Positions 8,007 to 15,046 of a stretch of 64,000 nt of DNA are shown one piece after another. How positions within the stretch are numbered: the first letter of the stretch is position 1; each line of letters opens with the position of its first letter. The notes beneath the pieces are model-generated. The model was not told where the DNA came from, made no database searches, and was given only the letters and a program-made list of their open reading frames with translations. A program made the position numbers and the translations under genes. Origin of the DNA: Cryomorpha sp963748925 (GTDB lineage Bacteria > Bacteroidota > Bacteroidia > Flavobacteriales_D > Cryomorphaceae); NCBI GenBank assembly GCA_963748925.1, contig CAVVKG010000010.1:20741-84740 (forward strand), read 5' to 3'.

Positions 8007-9104
8007 TTATTTTGAAGAGAAAATATCTCTCAACTGGTTCAATACCTGGCCGTTTCCGGAAACGGTGATCTCGCCAATTTTATCAGCTATTTTTTCGACG
8101 TATTCCATTTCTTTTAATTTGAAAAGCATGGTATTGTCTTCCATTAGCTTTGCAGTATTTAGCATGCTTCTGGTAGTAGCAGTTTCTTCTCTTCGCACAA
8201 TTACATTAGCCTGAGCTTGTTTTTGTGCAACGAGAACATGATTCATTATCTCCTTCATCTCACCCGGCAAAATGATGTCTTTAACGCCACAATCGCTTAA
8301 CGCAACGCCTAGTGCAAGGGCTTTGGCTTTGAGAACATCCATCACATATTCGGCGATTTTTTCTTTGCTTTCCAGCAATTCATCTAACGAAAGTGAACTG
8401 ATAAACTCCCTTAGGGCAAACTGTACCAAAATGTAAAGTTGCTTCTCATAGTCCTTGTTTGCAGATATGGCTTTTAAAATATCTACTACCTTGTAGATTG
8501 TGAAGAAGTTAATTCTAATGGCAGCCTTATCTTTTGTCAGAATTTCCTGTCCTGAGACTTCCATTTGTACACTTCGTAAGTCAATTTTAGATACTGTAAC
8601 TTCTTTGGCTGCTTTCCAGAAGTAGTATGTTCCCGGAGAGAGCACGCTATCTAATTTATTGTCAATAAACAAGAGTCCGTTTTCAAATGAAGAGATGGTA
8701 CAGGTAACAACATAAGGTATAAATTCGCGTCTCTTTAATACAGATCTGCTTATTTCCTCTGTTATTGTAGGTTCGCTTGTATCTGCGATGAGAAAAGTGA
8801 ACTCATTTATACTTTTCCAAAAAGCATATTTGCCTGGATTAAGTACTGCGTAAAAGTTGCCATCCTTGTATTGTATTCCAATTTCATTATCAGCAATTTC
8901 AATTACGTGAAGGAGGTTTTTCATATCTTCATTTTTGAGCAGGATATTTAATTCTACAGGGGGTGCAAACATGGCTTGCGTATTGTAAATCAAAATCTTG
9001 TTAAAGATGTTGGTCCAGTGTACTCCTTCAGTGAGTACCCCTTTAAAATCTCCATTTCTGAAAATCAATCCTACTCTTCCTTCATTAATTCTAACCCTTT
9101 TCAT
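8007..9104 (-). CDS. Slipin / SPFH (band 7) protein associated with RtcB
   Basis: I chose the ATG at 9104 (MKRVRINEGRVGLIF), which gives 365 residues. The 20 extra residues from an ATG at 9164 run back into leader sequence and look non-coding. Residues about 10-115 hold two related short repeats (RVGLIFRNGDFKGVLTEGVHW and EIGIQYKDGNFYAVLNPGKYAFW), and a further copy (NGLLFIDNKLDSVLSPGTYYFW) starts the band-7 domain, which runs to about 320 with QANVIVRREETATTRSMLNTA. No N-terminal membrane hairpin is visible, unlike ordinary slipins, so it may be soluble or peripheral. Slipins paired with RtcB are known from bacterial RNA-repair neighbourhoods, but their job is not settled. It is the first gene of the operon. 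Confidence 0.88.
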   Translation of the reverse strand: MKRVRINEGRVGLIFRNGDFKGVLTEGVHWTNIFNKILIYNTQAMFAPPVELNILLKNEDMKNLLHVIEIADNEIGIQYKDGNFYAVLNPGKYAFWKSINEFTFLIADTSEPTITEEISRSVLKRREFIPYVVTCTISSFENGLLFIDNKLDSVLSPGTYYFWKAAKEVTVSKIDLRSVQMEVSGQEILTKDKAAIRINFFTIYKVVDILKAISANKDYEKQLYILVQFALREFISSLSLDELLESKEKIAEYVMDVLKAKALALGVALSDCGVKDIILPGEMKEIMNHVLVAQKQAQANVIVRREETATTRSMLNTAKLMEDNTMLFKLKEMEYVEKIADKIGEITVSGNGQVLNQLRDIFSSK

Positions 9105-9333
9105 TGTTTTTATTTTTAGGTTGTTTGTATTCTCTTTTTTAAGAAAGCAGCAGAGCAAAACCATTATAGAAATGCGGAACGGTGCCGTTTAAATAGATTT
9201 CTTTCGTTTTTCAATGTGCTTGCTTCCTTTGTGAGATTAAAAGCATGCTTTCAATCTTTCGCTGGTCGTAAACTCAAAGAGCGGCGAAACAAATGCCATT
9301 CTTTCTACAAAGTTTCGAAGCATTTTTATAATT
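9105..9333 (-). promoter_or_regulatory. Proximal part of the slipin-rtcB leader, with hairpins
   Basis: This segment links the structured RNA to the slipin start. It holds a 10-bp hairpin at 9235-9256 (minus GATTGAAAGC / GCTTTTAATC, one G-U pair) and a short AACGG/CCGTT hairpin at 9178-9189. No open frame is supported here. Confidence 0.5.
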
Positions 9334-9440
9334 GCCTTTTCGATCTCGTTTGATCGGCCAGGCTGGTTTTGCTTCTCCTGCTTTCAGGATTGTCAATTTT
9401 TAGAAGTTGACTACTTCTCAAATGAGCAAACTTGCGTTTG

Positions 9441-9505
9441 CGCCATGTTCTACCAACTGAACTACATCGTTTCCGATGGCGGGAATCGAACCCGCGACAC
9501 TGGCA
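9441..9505 (-). ncRNA. Permuted tRNA-like module B
   Basis: Read from 9505 down: TGCCA (39-43), GTGTC (44-48), T-arm GCGGG-TTCGATT-CCCGC (9479-9495), acceptor CATCG-GAAA-CGATG (9465-9478, a 5-bp stem closed by a GNRA tetraloop), TA, D-arm GTTC-AGTTGGTA-GAAC (9447-9462), A26, then TGGCG (27-31). TGGCG pairs with TGCCA over five positions including one G-U. The order is the same as in module A, with the same conserved tertiary-contact bases. The two bases TG at 9504-9505 are shared with module A, so both anticodon stems cannot be complete at the same time. Confidence 0.82.
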
Positions 9506-9572
9506 TGGTACTCTAACCGACTGAGCTATCCCGTTAAAAGTGGGAGAGAGATTCGAACTCTCGACTTCCATG
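9504..9572 (-). ncRNA. Permuted tRNA-like module A
   Basis: Read from 9572 down: CATGG (anticodon-stem 3' strand, tRNA positions 39-43), AAGTC (variable loop 44-48), T-arm GAGAG-TTCGAAT-CTCTC (9546-9562), acceptor 3' strand TCCC..., a short linker, acceptor 5' strand ...GGGA, TA (positions 8-9), D-arm GCTC-AGTCGGTTA-GAGT (9510-9526), A26, then CCATG (positions 27-31), which pairs perfectly with CATGG. G15, C48, G18-G19, T54-T55-C56 and A58 are all present, so the tRNA core could fold into an L. The acceptor ends are joined and the anticodon loop is absent. Paired in the ordinary order, the D- and T-arms of neighbouring units give neither an acceptor nor an anticodon stem. Confidence 0.8.
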
Positions 9573-9699
9573 GTGGGCAATAACCGCTCTGGCTCAGGTA
9601 GCATACCGTAAAACCGGCACTGCCGGGCTATTTTGAAACCCAGGCTGTAAACCCGATGCTTTCGCCTTATTGCGCGCTTCTTTTTAAAGAAGATTTTTA

Positions 9700-9718
9700 G
9701 AACAGATTTAATCTGTTC
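9700..9718. promoter_or_regulatory. Perfect 19-bp palindrome, candidate operator of the RtcB locus
   Basis: GAACAGATT-T-AATCTGTTC has two perfect 9-bp arms around one central base. It lies between the divergent WYL regulator and the structured RNA, about 40 bp upstream of the RNA. An adjacent smaller inverted repeat, CTTCTTT-TT-AAAGAAG, is at 9677-9692. Its position and symmetry fit a dimeric repressor or activator site, most simply for the WYL protein. This is an inference. Confidence 0.55.
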
Positions 9719-9779
9719 AATTCGTTTATATTTTCGTTATTTCAAGTTTGTCTGTATAGCCTCGTTTGGCTTTTGAAAA

Positions 9780-9792
9780 ATCCGAACCGGAT
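9780..9792 (-). other. Small hairpin followed by U-run in the divergent promoter region
   Basis: ATCCG-AAC-CGGAT. On the minus strand it reads as a 5-bp stem followed directly by a run of five T, like a weak terminator or attenuator facing the structured RNA. The rest of 9720-9888 shows no clear TAnnTTTG box for either direction. Confidence 0.35.
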
Positions 9793-9888
9793 GTATTTCC
9801 TTTTTCGACAGGTCAAAGATTTATATGAAGTGCGCAGTCTTTTTGCGTAGTTTAAATTATTTTTCGTTTTTTTGAAAAAAACTTTGGT

Positions 9889-11595
9889 GTGCCCGTAAAT
9901 AGAAATGCCCTAATTCGTTATAAAACAATAGATAACTGCTTAAGAAACAGGTATCGTAAATGGACATTGGATGATTTGATTGACGCCTGTTCGGATGCAC
10001 TATACGAATTTGAAGGTATAGATAAGGGGGTAAGCAAGCGCACCGTGCAGATGGACATACAAATGATGCGCAGTGAAAAATTGGGGTATTCTGCACCTAT
10101 TGTAATTACTGAGCGTAAGTTTTACACTTATGAGGAGGCTGATTATTCTATCACTAATATCCCACTAACAGATCAGGATTTGGGCAAACTGTCAGAGGTT
10201 GCCGATATTCTTCGTCAGTTTAAAGGCTTTACCCATTTTCAGGAATTAAGCGGAATGGTGGAGAAGCTGGAGGATAAAATTCATGTCTCAAAAACGAAAG
10301 GTCGCCCCGTGATTCATCTGGAAACCAATGATAATTTAAAAGGGCTTGAATTTATAGATCCTCTTTTTCAAAGTATTACAAACAGGAAAACCATCACCAT
10401 TACCTATCAATCGTTTAAAGCGCGCAAGCCTGAGGCGTTTGTATTTCATCCTGTTTTACTCAAAGAGTACCGAAACAGGTGGTTTTTGCTTGGTAAGCGC
10501 AGACCTGACAGTCCGTTTATGTTGCTTGCATTAGATCGGATAATTGAGATTGCTAAGTCAAATGTTGAGCTGATGGAATACGATCAAAACTACATTTCAA
10601 ACTATCTTAAGGATGTAGTGGGCGTGAGTGTGAGCGAAGGAGCTCCTGTGCGGGAGGTGAAGCTTTTTATTGATCATTCAAATGCTCCATACGTTCTTAC
10701 AAAGCCCATTCATCACAGTCAGAAATTGGTTGAGCGAAATGATCAGGGAATAATTGTGTCAATTAATGTGCAACTTAATTTTGAGTTGGAACGTGAGCTT
10801 CTGGGGTTTGGTGAAAGGTTAAAAGTACTGTCGCCACCGAGATTGCGCGGTTTGATTCGTGAAAAATTACAGCACGCCTCAGATTTATACGACACAGAGT
10901 TGAGCAAAAAAAGGTTGGATAACCTCCATTCCCAGCTTTACTCAAATGGCTCTGTTGTTTTAAACCACGTTTATACCAAACGTGAAATAAACCGGTGTTC
11001 TAAAATGCTCTATAATTTTAGAAAGCAAAAGGTGGATGACGGAGAAGCTCTTTTTGAGATTGAATCGGTGCTTTCAATACTTCCTGACTTGAATCCATTT
11101 CTAATCAATTTAAATTTGAAAAAGGTAATTGAAAGCCTTGGTCGAGATTACTCTCTGATGCGATCGACGTTTTATGACAATCGAATTTCTAAGCCTGAGA
11201 GCATTGTTTGGCAGCAGAGAAACCGAATTAGCCTCCGGGAAAAAACAGAAACTAAGGGTTATTCTGACTGGAAATCGGAAGATGGTGGTTTTTCCGCAGT
11301 TCTTCCGGACCAAATCTTGCAGGATTTAGTAGTAGTGCGAATTCACATAGATGACTCCGACGAAAACAATGGAGGGCTCAAAATATTCAAGGGTTCTCAT
11401 TCCCAAATTCTGGATGAGGCAGCAATTAAGGTGATCTCAGAAAATGGATTGCCTTCTAACTGTGAAATTTTATCCGGAGGAATTCAAATCATAAAACCCT
11501 TATTACTACAATCTGAATTTGAAAGGAAGACATCTAAAAAGAATCGAATTGTCGAATTGGTGTTTTCGTCAATTGACTTTCCAGGCGAGACGTAG
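9889..11595 (+). CDS. HTH-WYL transcriptional regulator fused to a PhyH-like (2-oxoglutarate oxygenase) domain without metal ligands
   Basis: The GTG start gives MPVNRNALIRYKTID, the usual beginning of Bacteroidota WYL regulators. Residues 1-70 are the DNA-binding helix-turn-helix part. About 160-235 form the WYL domain, with W-F-L in NRWFLLGKRRP. About 260-345 form its C-terminal extension. WYL regulators of this kind normally stop there, but this one continues to 568 residues. Residues about 360-565 follow the phytanoyl-CoA dioxygenase pattern: VVVRIHIDDSDENNGGLKIF, then KGSH. The family's iron motif W-H-x-D appears as W441-Q442-Q443-R444, and the distal histidine is Q541. All three ligands are lost, so this half is probably a sensor or binding domain. 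The gene is divergent from the slipin-rtcB leader and is the likely regulator of RNA repair. Confidence 0.85.
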   Translation: MPVNRNALIRYKTIDNCLRNRYRKWTLDDLIDACSDALYEFEGIDKGVSKRTVQMDIQMMRSEKLGYSAPIVITERKFYTYEEADYSITNIPLTDQDLGKLSEVADILRQFKGFTHFQELSGMVEKLEDKIHVSKTKGRPVIHLETNDNLKGLEFIDPLFQSITNRKTITITYQSFKARKPEAFVFHPVLLKEYRNRWFLLGKRRPDSPFMLLALDRIIEIAKSNVELMEYDQNYISNYLKDVVGVSVSEGAPVREVKLFIDHSNAPYVLTKPIHHSQKLVERNDQGIIVSINVQLNFELERELLGFGERLKVLSPPRLRGLIREKLQHASDLYDTELSKKRLDNLHSQLYSNGSVVLNHVYTKREINRCSKMLYNFRKQKVDDGEALFEIESVLSILPDLNPFLINLNLKKVIESLGRDYSLMRSTFYDNRISKPESIVWQQRNRISLREKTETKGYSDWKSEDGGFSAVLPDQILQDLVVVRIHIDDSDENNGGLKIFKGSHSQILDEAAIKVISENGLPSNCEILSGGIQIIKPLLLQSEFERKTSKKNRIVELVFSSIDFPGET

Positions 11596-11654
11596 GAGAA
11601 ATTTTAAGAAATTTCGATCTGTATCCGTAAGATGGGCTATTAAAATTAGATCCT

Positions 11655-11752
11655 CTGAGATCTTTGCGTAAAACCTTTGCGGTTAGCAGCAACTTTTTAT
11701 CGGACAAAAGTTAAGAACCAACAACTCTAAACCAAGAACTAAGAATCAACAC
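11655..11752. repeat. Degenerate dispersed repeat (copy 2)
   Basis: Contains CTTTGCG, CCTTTGCGGTTAG, CAGCAAC, TTTTTATCGGACAAAAG and ACCAAGAACTAAGAATC in the same order as the copy near 6010-6125. An AGATC/GATCT inverted repeat begins it. It overlaps the last codons and stop of the ABC ATPase remnant. Confidence 0.5.
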
Positions 11753-11921
11753 CAACCCCAAAATATCCAAAAAGCACTTCTCTGGTCGTTTCTTTTCTCA
11801 AGATGTCTTTTACCAACTTACCTTGATCTAAAATTAGAATACGTTCGCATACCTCGTAAATGTGATGAAGATCATGGCTTGCGATAATGCTTGTTCTGCC
11901 GGCTGCTTTTTGATTGTCTTG
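11739..11921 (-). pseudogene. 3' remnant of an ABC-transporter ATPase gene
   Basis: A 60-residue minus-strand frame with no start contains the end of an ABC ATPase: GRTSIIASHDLHHIYEVCER (the H-loop histidine in SHD) and then ILILDQGKLVKD. An in-frame TAA at 11922-11924 cuts it off upstream, and the Walker A, signature and Walker B motifs are missing. It lies at the 3' end of the WYL-PhyH gene, on the opposite strand. The stop is supplied by the dispersed repeat. Confidence 0.8.
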
Positions 11922-11964
11922 TTAAGACTTAAGAATAAAATACAAAGTTGAGAACAGGTAAAAA

Positions 11965-11995
11965 AAAGGCCGTTTCAAATATTGAAACGGCCTTT
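11965..11995 (-). terminator. Strong terminator after the T9SS gene
   Basis: Perfect 14-bp stem AAAGGCCGTTTCAA / TTGAAACGGCCTTT with loop ATA and A/T runs on both sides. It starts about 20 bases after the stop of the 12017-13786 gene and can act in both directions. The remaining stretch 11596-12016 holds only the repeat and the ABC remnant. Confidence 0.9.
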
Positions 11996-12016
11996 AAAAA
12001 ATATTTAACTAAAAGT

Positions 12017-13786
12017 TTATTCAACAATCAGTTTGCTCATATAAGTTTTAGATTCTACAATGATTTGAACAAAGTAAATTCCCGATTTGAGCGTTGAAAT
12101 ATTTAGGTCGAATGTACTGCCTGACCCATTAATATTGCTTTCTACAGTTTTTCTTCCGCGAATATCATATACCCGCACGGCGCTATTTGCACTATTTGAA
12201 GGAAGTTGAATTGTTACATTTCCAGCAGCAGGATTCGGATACAATGATAAAGGCAGGATATCTCTGTCGTTAACACCTACGTTGAAAGCTGCAGGCACAA
12301 CTCCTGCGCGATCGTTTGATCCTTTGTAAGCATTGAAGTAAATGTTTTCTGGCATGTAAGGCAACTCGAGGTCAAATGCAGCGATAAATACACTGTCTGT
12401 ACTCTGGCCGAAGGTGCTTCGGTAAGACAGTGATGTTAAATCAAGCATACCGTCATCGTTAATATCACCCAGAATAGCGGAGTTAAGGAAAGACAAAGCT
12501 GGTGTGCGAAGTGGAAATCCTTCAAGTTCACCAGATCCATCCATCGCATAAGCATGAATAAATCCTTTTCCATCTTCAAGAGTAAAGATGTTGCTTGTGA
12601 AAATGATATCTACCACACCATTGTTATCAATATCAGCAACTGTAATTACTCCTTCATTCCCGCCTACTTTGGAAATTGGGAAATTTGGAAGAGCAGAGGC
12701 ATCTGGAGCAAAACCATAAATTACATCGAGCGGTTCAGGTACTTCTGACCCATCCGTATTGGGGTTTCCCATAAAGATCTCATAATCACCATCTGCATCA
12801 GAATCAGTAATTGATGGTGGTGAATAGGTCCATCCCGGAGAAGCTACCGGCCATCCCTCAGCATAAGTACCGTCAGATTTTACTGCGTAATATTCAGCAC
12901 CATCCCCATGGCGACTCCCTACGATTTCAAGGTTCTCATCCCCATTAAGGTCGGCCAAAAGTGGTGACTGGTAAGAGAATTTTCCATCAGTTGCAATTTG
13001 CGGAAAGCCATCTAAAAGTGTACCAGATGCATCAAATGCATAGAGACTTCCATCAGCAGATTGGCCTGATATAACATCCATAGTACCATCGTTGTTTATA
13101 TCGCCTACAGAAGGTGTGAAAGCCACGTTTCCAGTCGTTTCTACTGGCCACCCATCCAGTTCAGTTCCGTCCATCTGGAGTACATGAATAAAACCAACAG
13201 ATCCGCTCACACGTTCACCCGTTACAATTTCCATTATACCATCTCCATCTACATCAGCCATTACTGGTGCATTGATCATCCAATGGTCATCAAAATTTAC
13301 TGGCCAACCTTCCAGATCGTCGCCATTGGAATCCATAAGATAGACTTGTCCTACGGTTCCGAAAGCACCCAGTCCGGCGTTGTTAACGGCAATTTCAAGA
13401 TTTCCGTCATTGTCCATATCGGCAACTGTAGGAGGTAGAATATTAGTACCGCTTAGTGCGCGCTCCCAAAGAATTGATCCATCTCCATCAAGGCAAAACA
13501 AGATGCTGTCTGCTCCAAAAATAATTTCGTCAGTACCGTCATTATCGATGTCAGCAAGTGTTACTCCACGCGTGTTTTTGAAAGTTGGATTGGTATGTCT
13601 TCCAAAGGGAAAGCCTGGGAGCATGTCAGCATCGCGACTGTTCAAGATAATCGATTCGTCAATTTGTATGTCTTCCAGAGTTATTCTGCCTTCTGAATCG
13701 AGAGAAGCTCTTTTAGCATTGGTCTGTGCCATACTGCTTCCGCCAATGAGCAGTCCGATGGTAATTAAGGATAAAACTTTTTTCAT
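12017..13786 (-). CDS. Secreted FG-GAP/VCBS repeat protein with type IX secretion sorting domain
   Basis: The 589-residue protein has a Sec signal peptide (about 1-20, ending SMAQ). A long propeller of FG-GAP-type repeats follows, with calcium-binding-like D-x-D-x-D-G motifs: ADIDNDGTDEI, ADMDNDGNLEI, ADVDGDGIMEI, GDINNDGTMDV, ADLNGDENLEI, ADIDNNGVVDI and GDINDDGMLDL. The last 85 residues are a Por secretion C-terminal domain: SLYPNPAAGNVTI, VRVYDIRGR and LKSGIYFVQI ending SKLIVE. It should cross the outer membrane through the type IX system and stay on the surface or be released. No catalytic domain is seen, so adhesion or binding is likely. It is monocistronic. Confidence 0.92.
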   Translation of the reverse strand: MKKVLSLITIGLLIGGSSMAQTNAKRASLDSEGRITLEDIQIDESIILNSRDADMLPGFPFGRHTNPTFKNTRGVTLADIDNDGTDEIIFGADSILFCLDGDGSILWERALSGTNILPPTVADMDNDGNLEIAVNNAGLGAFGTVGQVYLMDSNGDDLEGWPVNFDDHWMINAPVMADVDGDGIMEIVTGERVSGSVGFIHVLQMDGTELDGWPVETTGNVAFTPSVGDINNDGTMDVISGQSADGSLYAFDASGTLLDGFPQIATDGKFSYQSPLLADLNGDENLEIVGSRHGDGAEYYAVKSDGTYAEGWPVASPGWTYSPPSITDSDADGDYEIFMGNPNTDGSEVPEPLDVIYGFAPDASALPNFPISKVGGNEGVITVADIDNNGVVDIIFTSNIFTLEDGKGFIHAYAMDGSGELEGFPLRTPALSFLNSAILGDINDDGMLDLTSLSYRSTFGQSTDSVFIAAFDLELPYMPENIYFNAYKGSNDRAGVVPAAFNVGVNDRDILPLSLYPNPAAGNVTIQLPSNSANSAVRVYDIRGRKTVESNINGSGSTFDLNISTLKSGIYFVQIIVESKTYMSKLIVE

Positions 13787-14514
13787 TTTTTAAATAGTTT
13801 AAGTGAAACGTTTATGTTTATATAGTGAATGTAATCAATCACAATAGATTTTAAAGGTGACGTTCAAAAGAGGCTTTAGGATGCTTCAAGATTATTATTG
13901 CTAATTAGTTGATCTTTAACGAGTAGAAATAATGGAAATTTTTATTTTGAAAAAATCAAGATTTGTTAAAACCGAAATGGTTTCAAAAGTTCAATCAAAA
14001 GCAACCCGAGCCTTCAAAACATGAAACCTACATTAAATATGATAGTTTCAGCGGTTAATAGTTTGGGCGGATCAAATCGCGTTATTTTTTCATTAAAATA
14101 GTTTATCCGCTCGTATCCTGCTGTAAGTGTAAAATAATTGCCGGTGCCGAGATGGGTCTGGTCACTAACTGCAAGCACTGTCACTTAACTGCTTGATGAT
14201 CAATTTCACTAAACATCTCTAGGTTGTTCCTACACTTATACGGGAGTGAATTGAGTGATCTTTTCTTATACTGCAAAGCTATTACAGACAACCAATCCGA
14301 TTTCGTTCTGAATCGCAATTGGTATTTTTTCTCTAATTATCCTTAAGATAAAATTCCCTGTTATACTATGGAACATGTAGAAGACATTATTTTACTTAAT
14401 ATTTTCACCTTATCTTGTATTAGAGACCATGCATTAATTAAATTCGCCGTTAGAAATCAACTCAATTGAAAAGGGGTCAATTTCAATCTGCTTTTAATTT
14501 TATTACGACTACCT
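13787..14514. other. Decayed intergenic region
   Basis: About 730 bases with no intact gene. The middle holds the outer-membrane protein remnant described separately at 14014-14184. The rest is AT-rich and shows no open frame, RNA gene or strong hairpin. Confidence 0.55.
14014..14184 (-). pseudogene. 3' remnant of an outer-membrane beta-barrel gene
   Basis: A 56-residue minus-strand frame without a start ends with alternating strands typical of an outer-membrane barrel: GNYFTLTAGYERINYF, then ETIIFNVGFMF with a terminal phenylalanine. An in-frame TAA at 14185-14187 stops it upstream. It is the last two strands of a larger lost gene. It is also too short to have been listed as a gene by length. 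Confidence 0.65.
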
Positions 14515-15015
14515 ATGATTAATAAGCTTGTTATTTTCGGAATAGTGGTTCTAAGCTCTTTTTTAGTTTCTTGTAAAGGAGATCCTGAAACTGTTCTTGA
14601 AGTTGTAGTAAAAAATACCACTAATGAGTCTGTCCAACTTAAGATGTTCTCCCTTTATTCTTCTCCTGGATTATCAGATACTACAGTGATTATTCTTCAA
14701 CCCGAAGAAAGTTATGAATGGTATGCTGCAACAAGAGGCGGTGGTGGTAATACTTACCCCATAGGATTGCATAATGCTCCAGGTGGGGATTCACTTTATG
14801 TGGTTTTTAATGATACATTAAGGGTAACACACTACACAGATGCCTCCAGTTATCTTTCCTCTTACATTGACTCTACCGTATTGGGGTATGATGAGCCTCG
14901 CAACATATACAATCCAAATAGTTTCTATCAAGAAAAAATAAAAGAAGATTTTTTTAGAGGTACCTACCTCATATCAGAATCTGATAGGGATTATGCAATA
15001 AGTATTTATGAGTAG
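14515..15015 (+). CDS. Small lipoprotein of unknown function
   Basis: The 166 residues start with a lipoprotein signal (MINKLVIFGIVVLSSFLVSC, cysteine about 20). The mature part is beta-rich, with a possible immunoglobulin-like strand pattern (VLEVVVKNTTNESVQLKMFS), and contains a glycine cluster RGGGGNTYPIG. No recognised domain. The gene stands alone and converges on the DinB-family gene with a 31-bp gap. It is probably anchored in the envelope. Confidence 0.7.
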   Translation: MINKLVIFGIVVLSSFLVSCKGDPETVLEVVVKNTTNESVQLKMFSLYSSPGLSDTTVIILQPEESYEWYAATRGGGGNTYPIGLHNAPGGDSLYVVFNDTLRVTHYTDASSYLSSYIDSTVLGYDEPRNIYNPNSFYQEKIKEDFFRGTYLISESDRDYAISIYE

Positions 15016-15046
15016 CTCATTTAGGCACATTTTATTCTCTCGTATC

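Larger units (their letters stand above)
9334..9660 (-). ncRNA. Structured RNA leader with tandem permuted tRNA-like modules, upstream of slipin-rtcB
   Basis: Read on the minus strand, this stretch is a string of stems. First is a degenerate GC-rich part (9601-9650) with CCGGC/GCCGG and a long G-U-rich stem around GTTTTA. Then come two tRNA-like modules (9504-9572 and 9441-9505). Four hairpins follow: 9426-9441 (GCAAAC/GTTTGC, GCAA loop), 9402-9418 (AGAAGT/ACTTCT), 9376-9389 (TCCTG/CAGGA) and 9334-9363 (CGATC/GATCG with an outer GCCT/AGGC pair). It sits between the divergent WYL regulator and the slipin gene and is oriented with slipin-rtcB. It may be a 5' leader, a processed small RNA, or both. 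Bacterial Y RNAs, which also carry a tRNA-like part and lie near RtcB in Salmonella, are the closest precedent. Whether it is transcribed is an inference. Confidence 0.75.

Noticed and set aside
9441..9572. Ordinary tRNA genes in this stretch
   Set aside because: Adjacent D- and T-arms in the normal order do not give a paired acceptor stem or any anticodon arm; only the permuted reading gives complete stems.
9326..9604. A 92-codon minus-strand open frame over the tRNA-like region
   Set aside because: Its residues are the translation of T- and D-arm sequences (for example EVESSNLSPTF), not a protein; the region is better explained as structured RNA.
9720..9888. Sigma-54 promoter for the rtcB operon, as in E. 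coli
   Set aside because: No GG-N10-GC pair with the flanking consensus was found on the minus strand, and the regulator is of WYL rather than RtcR type.
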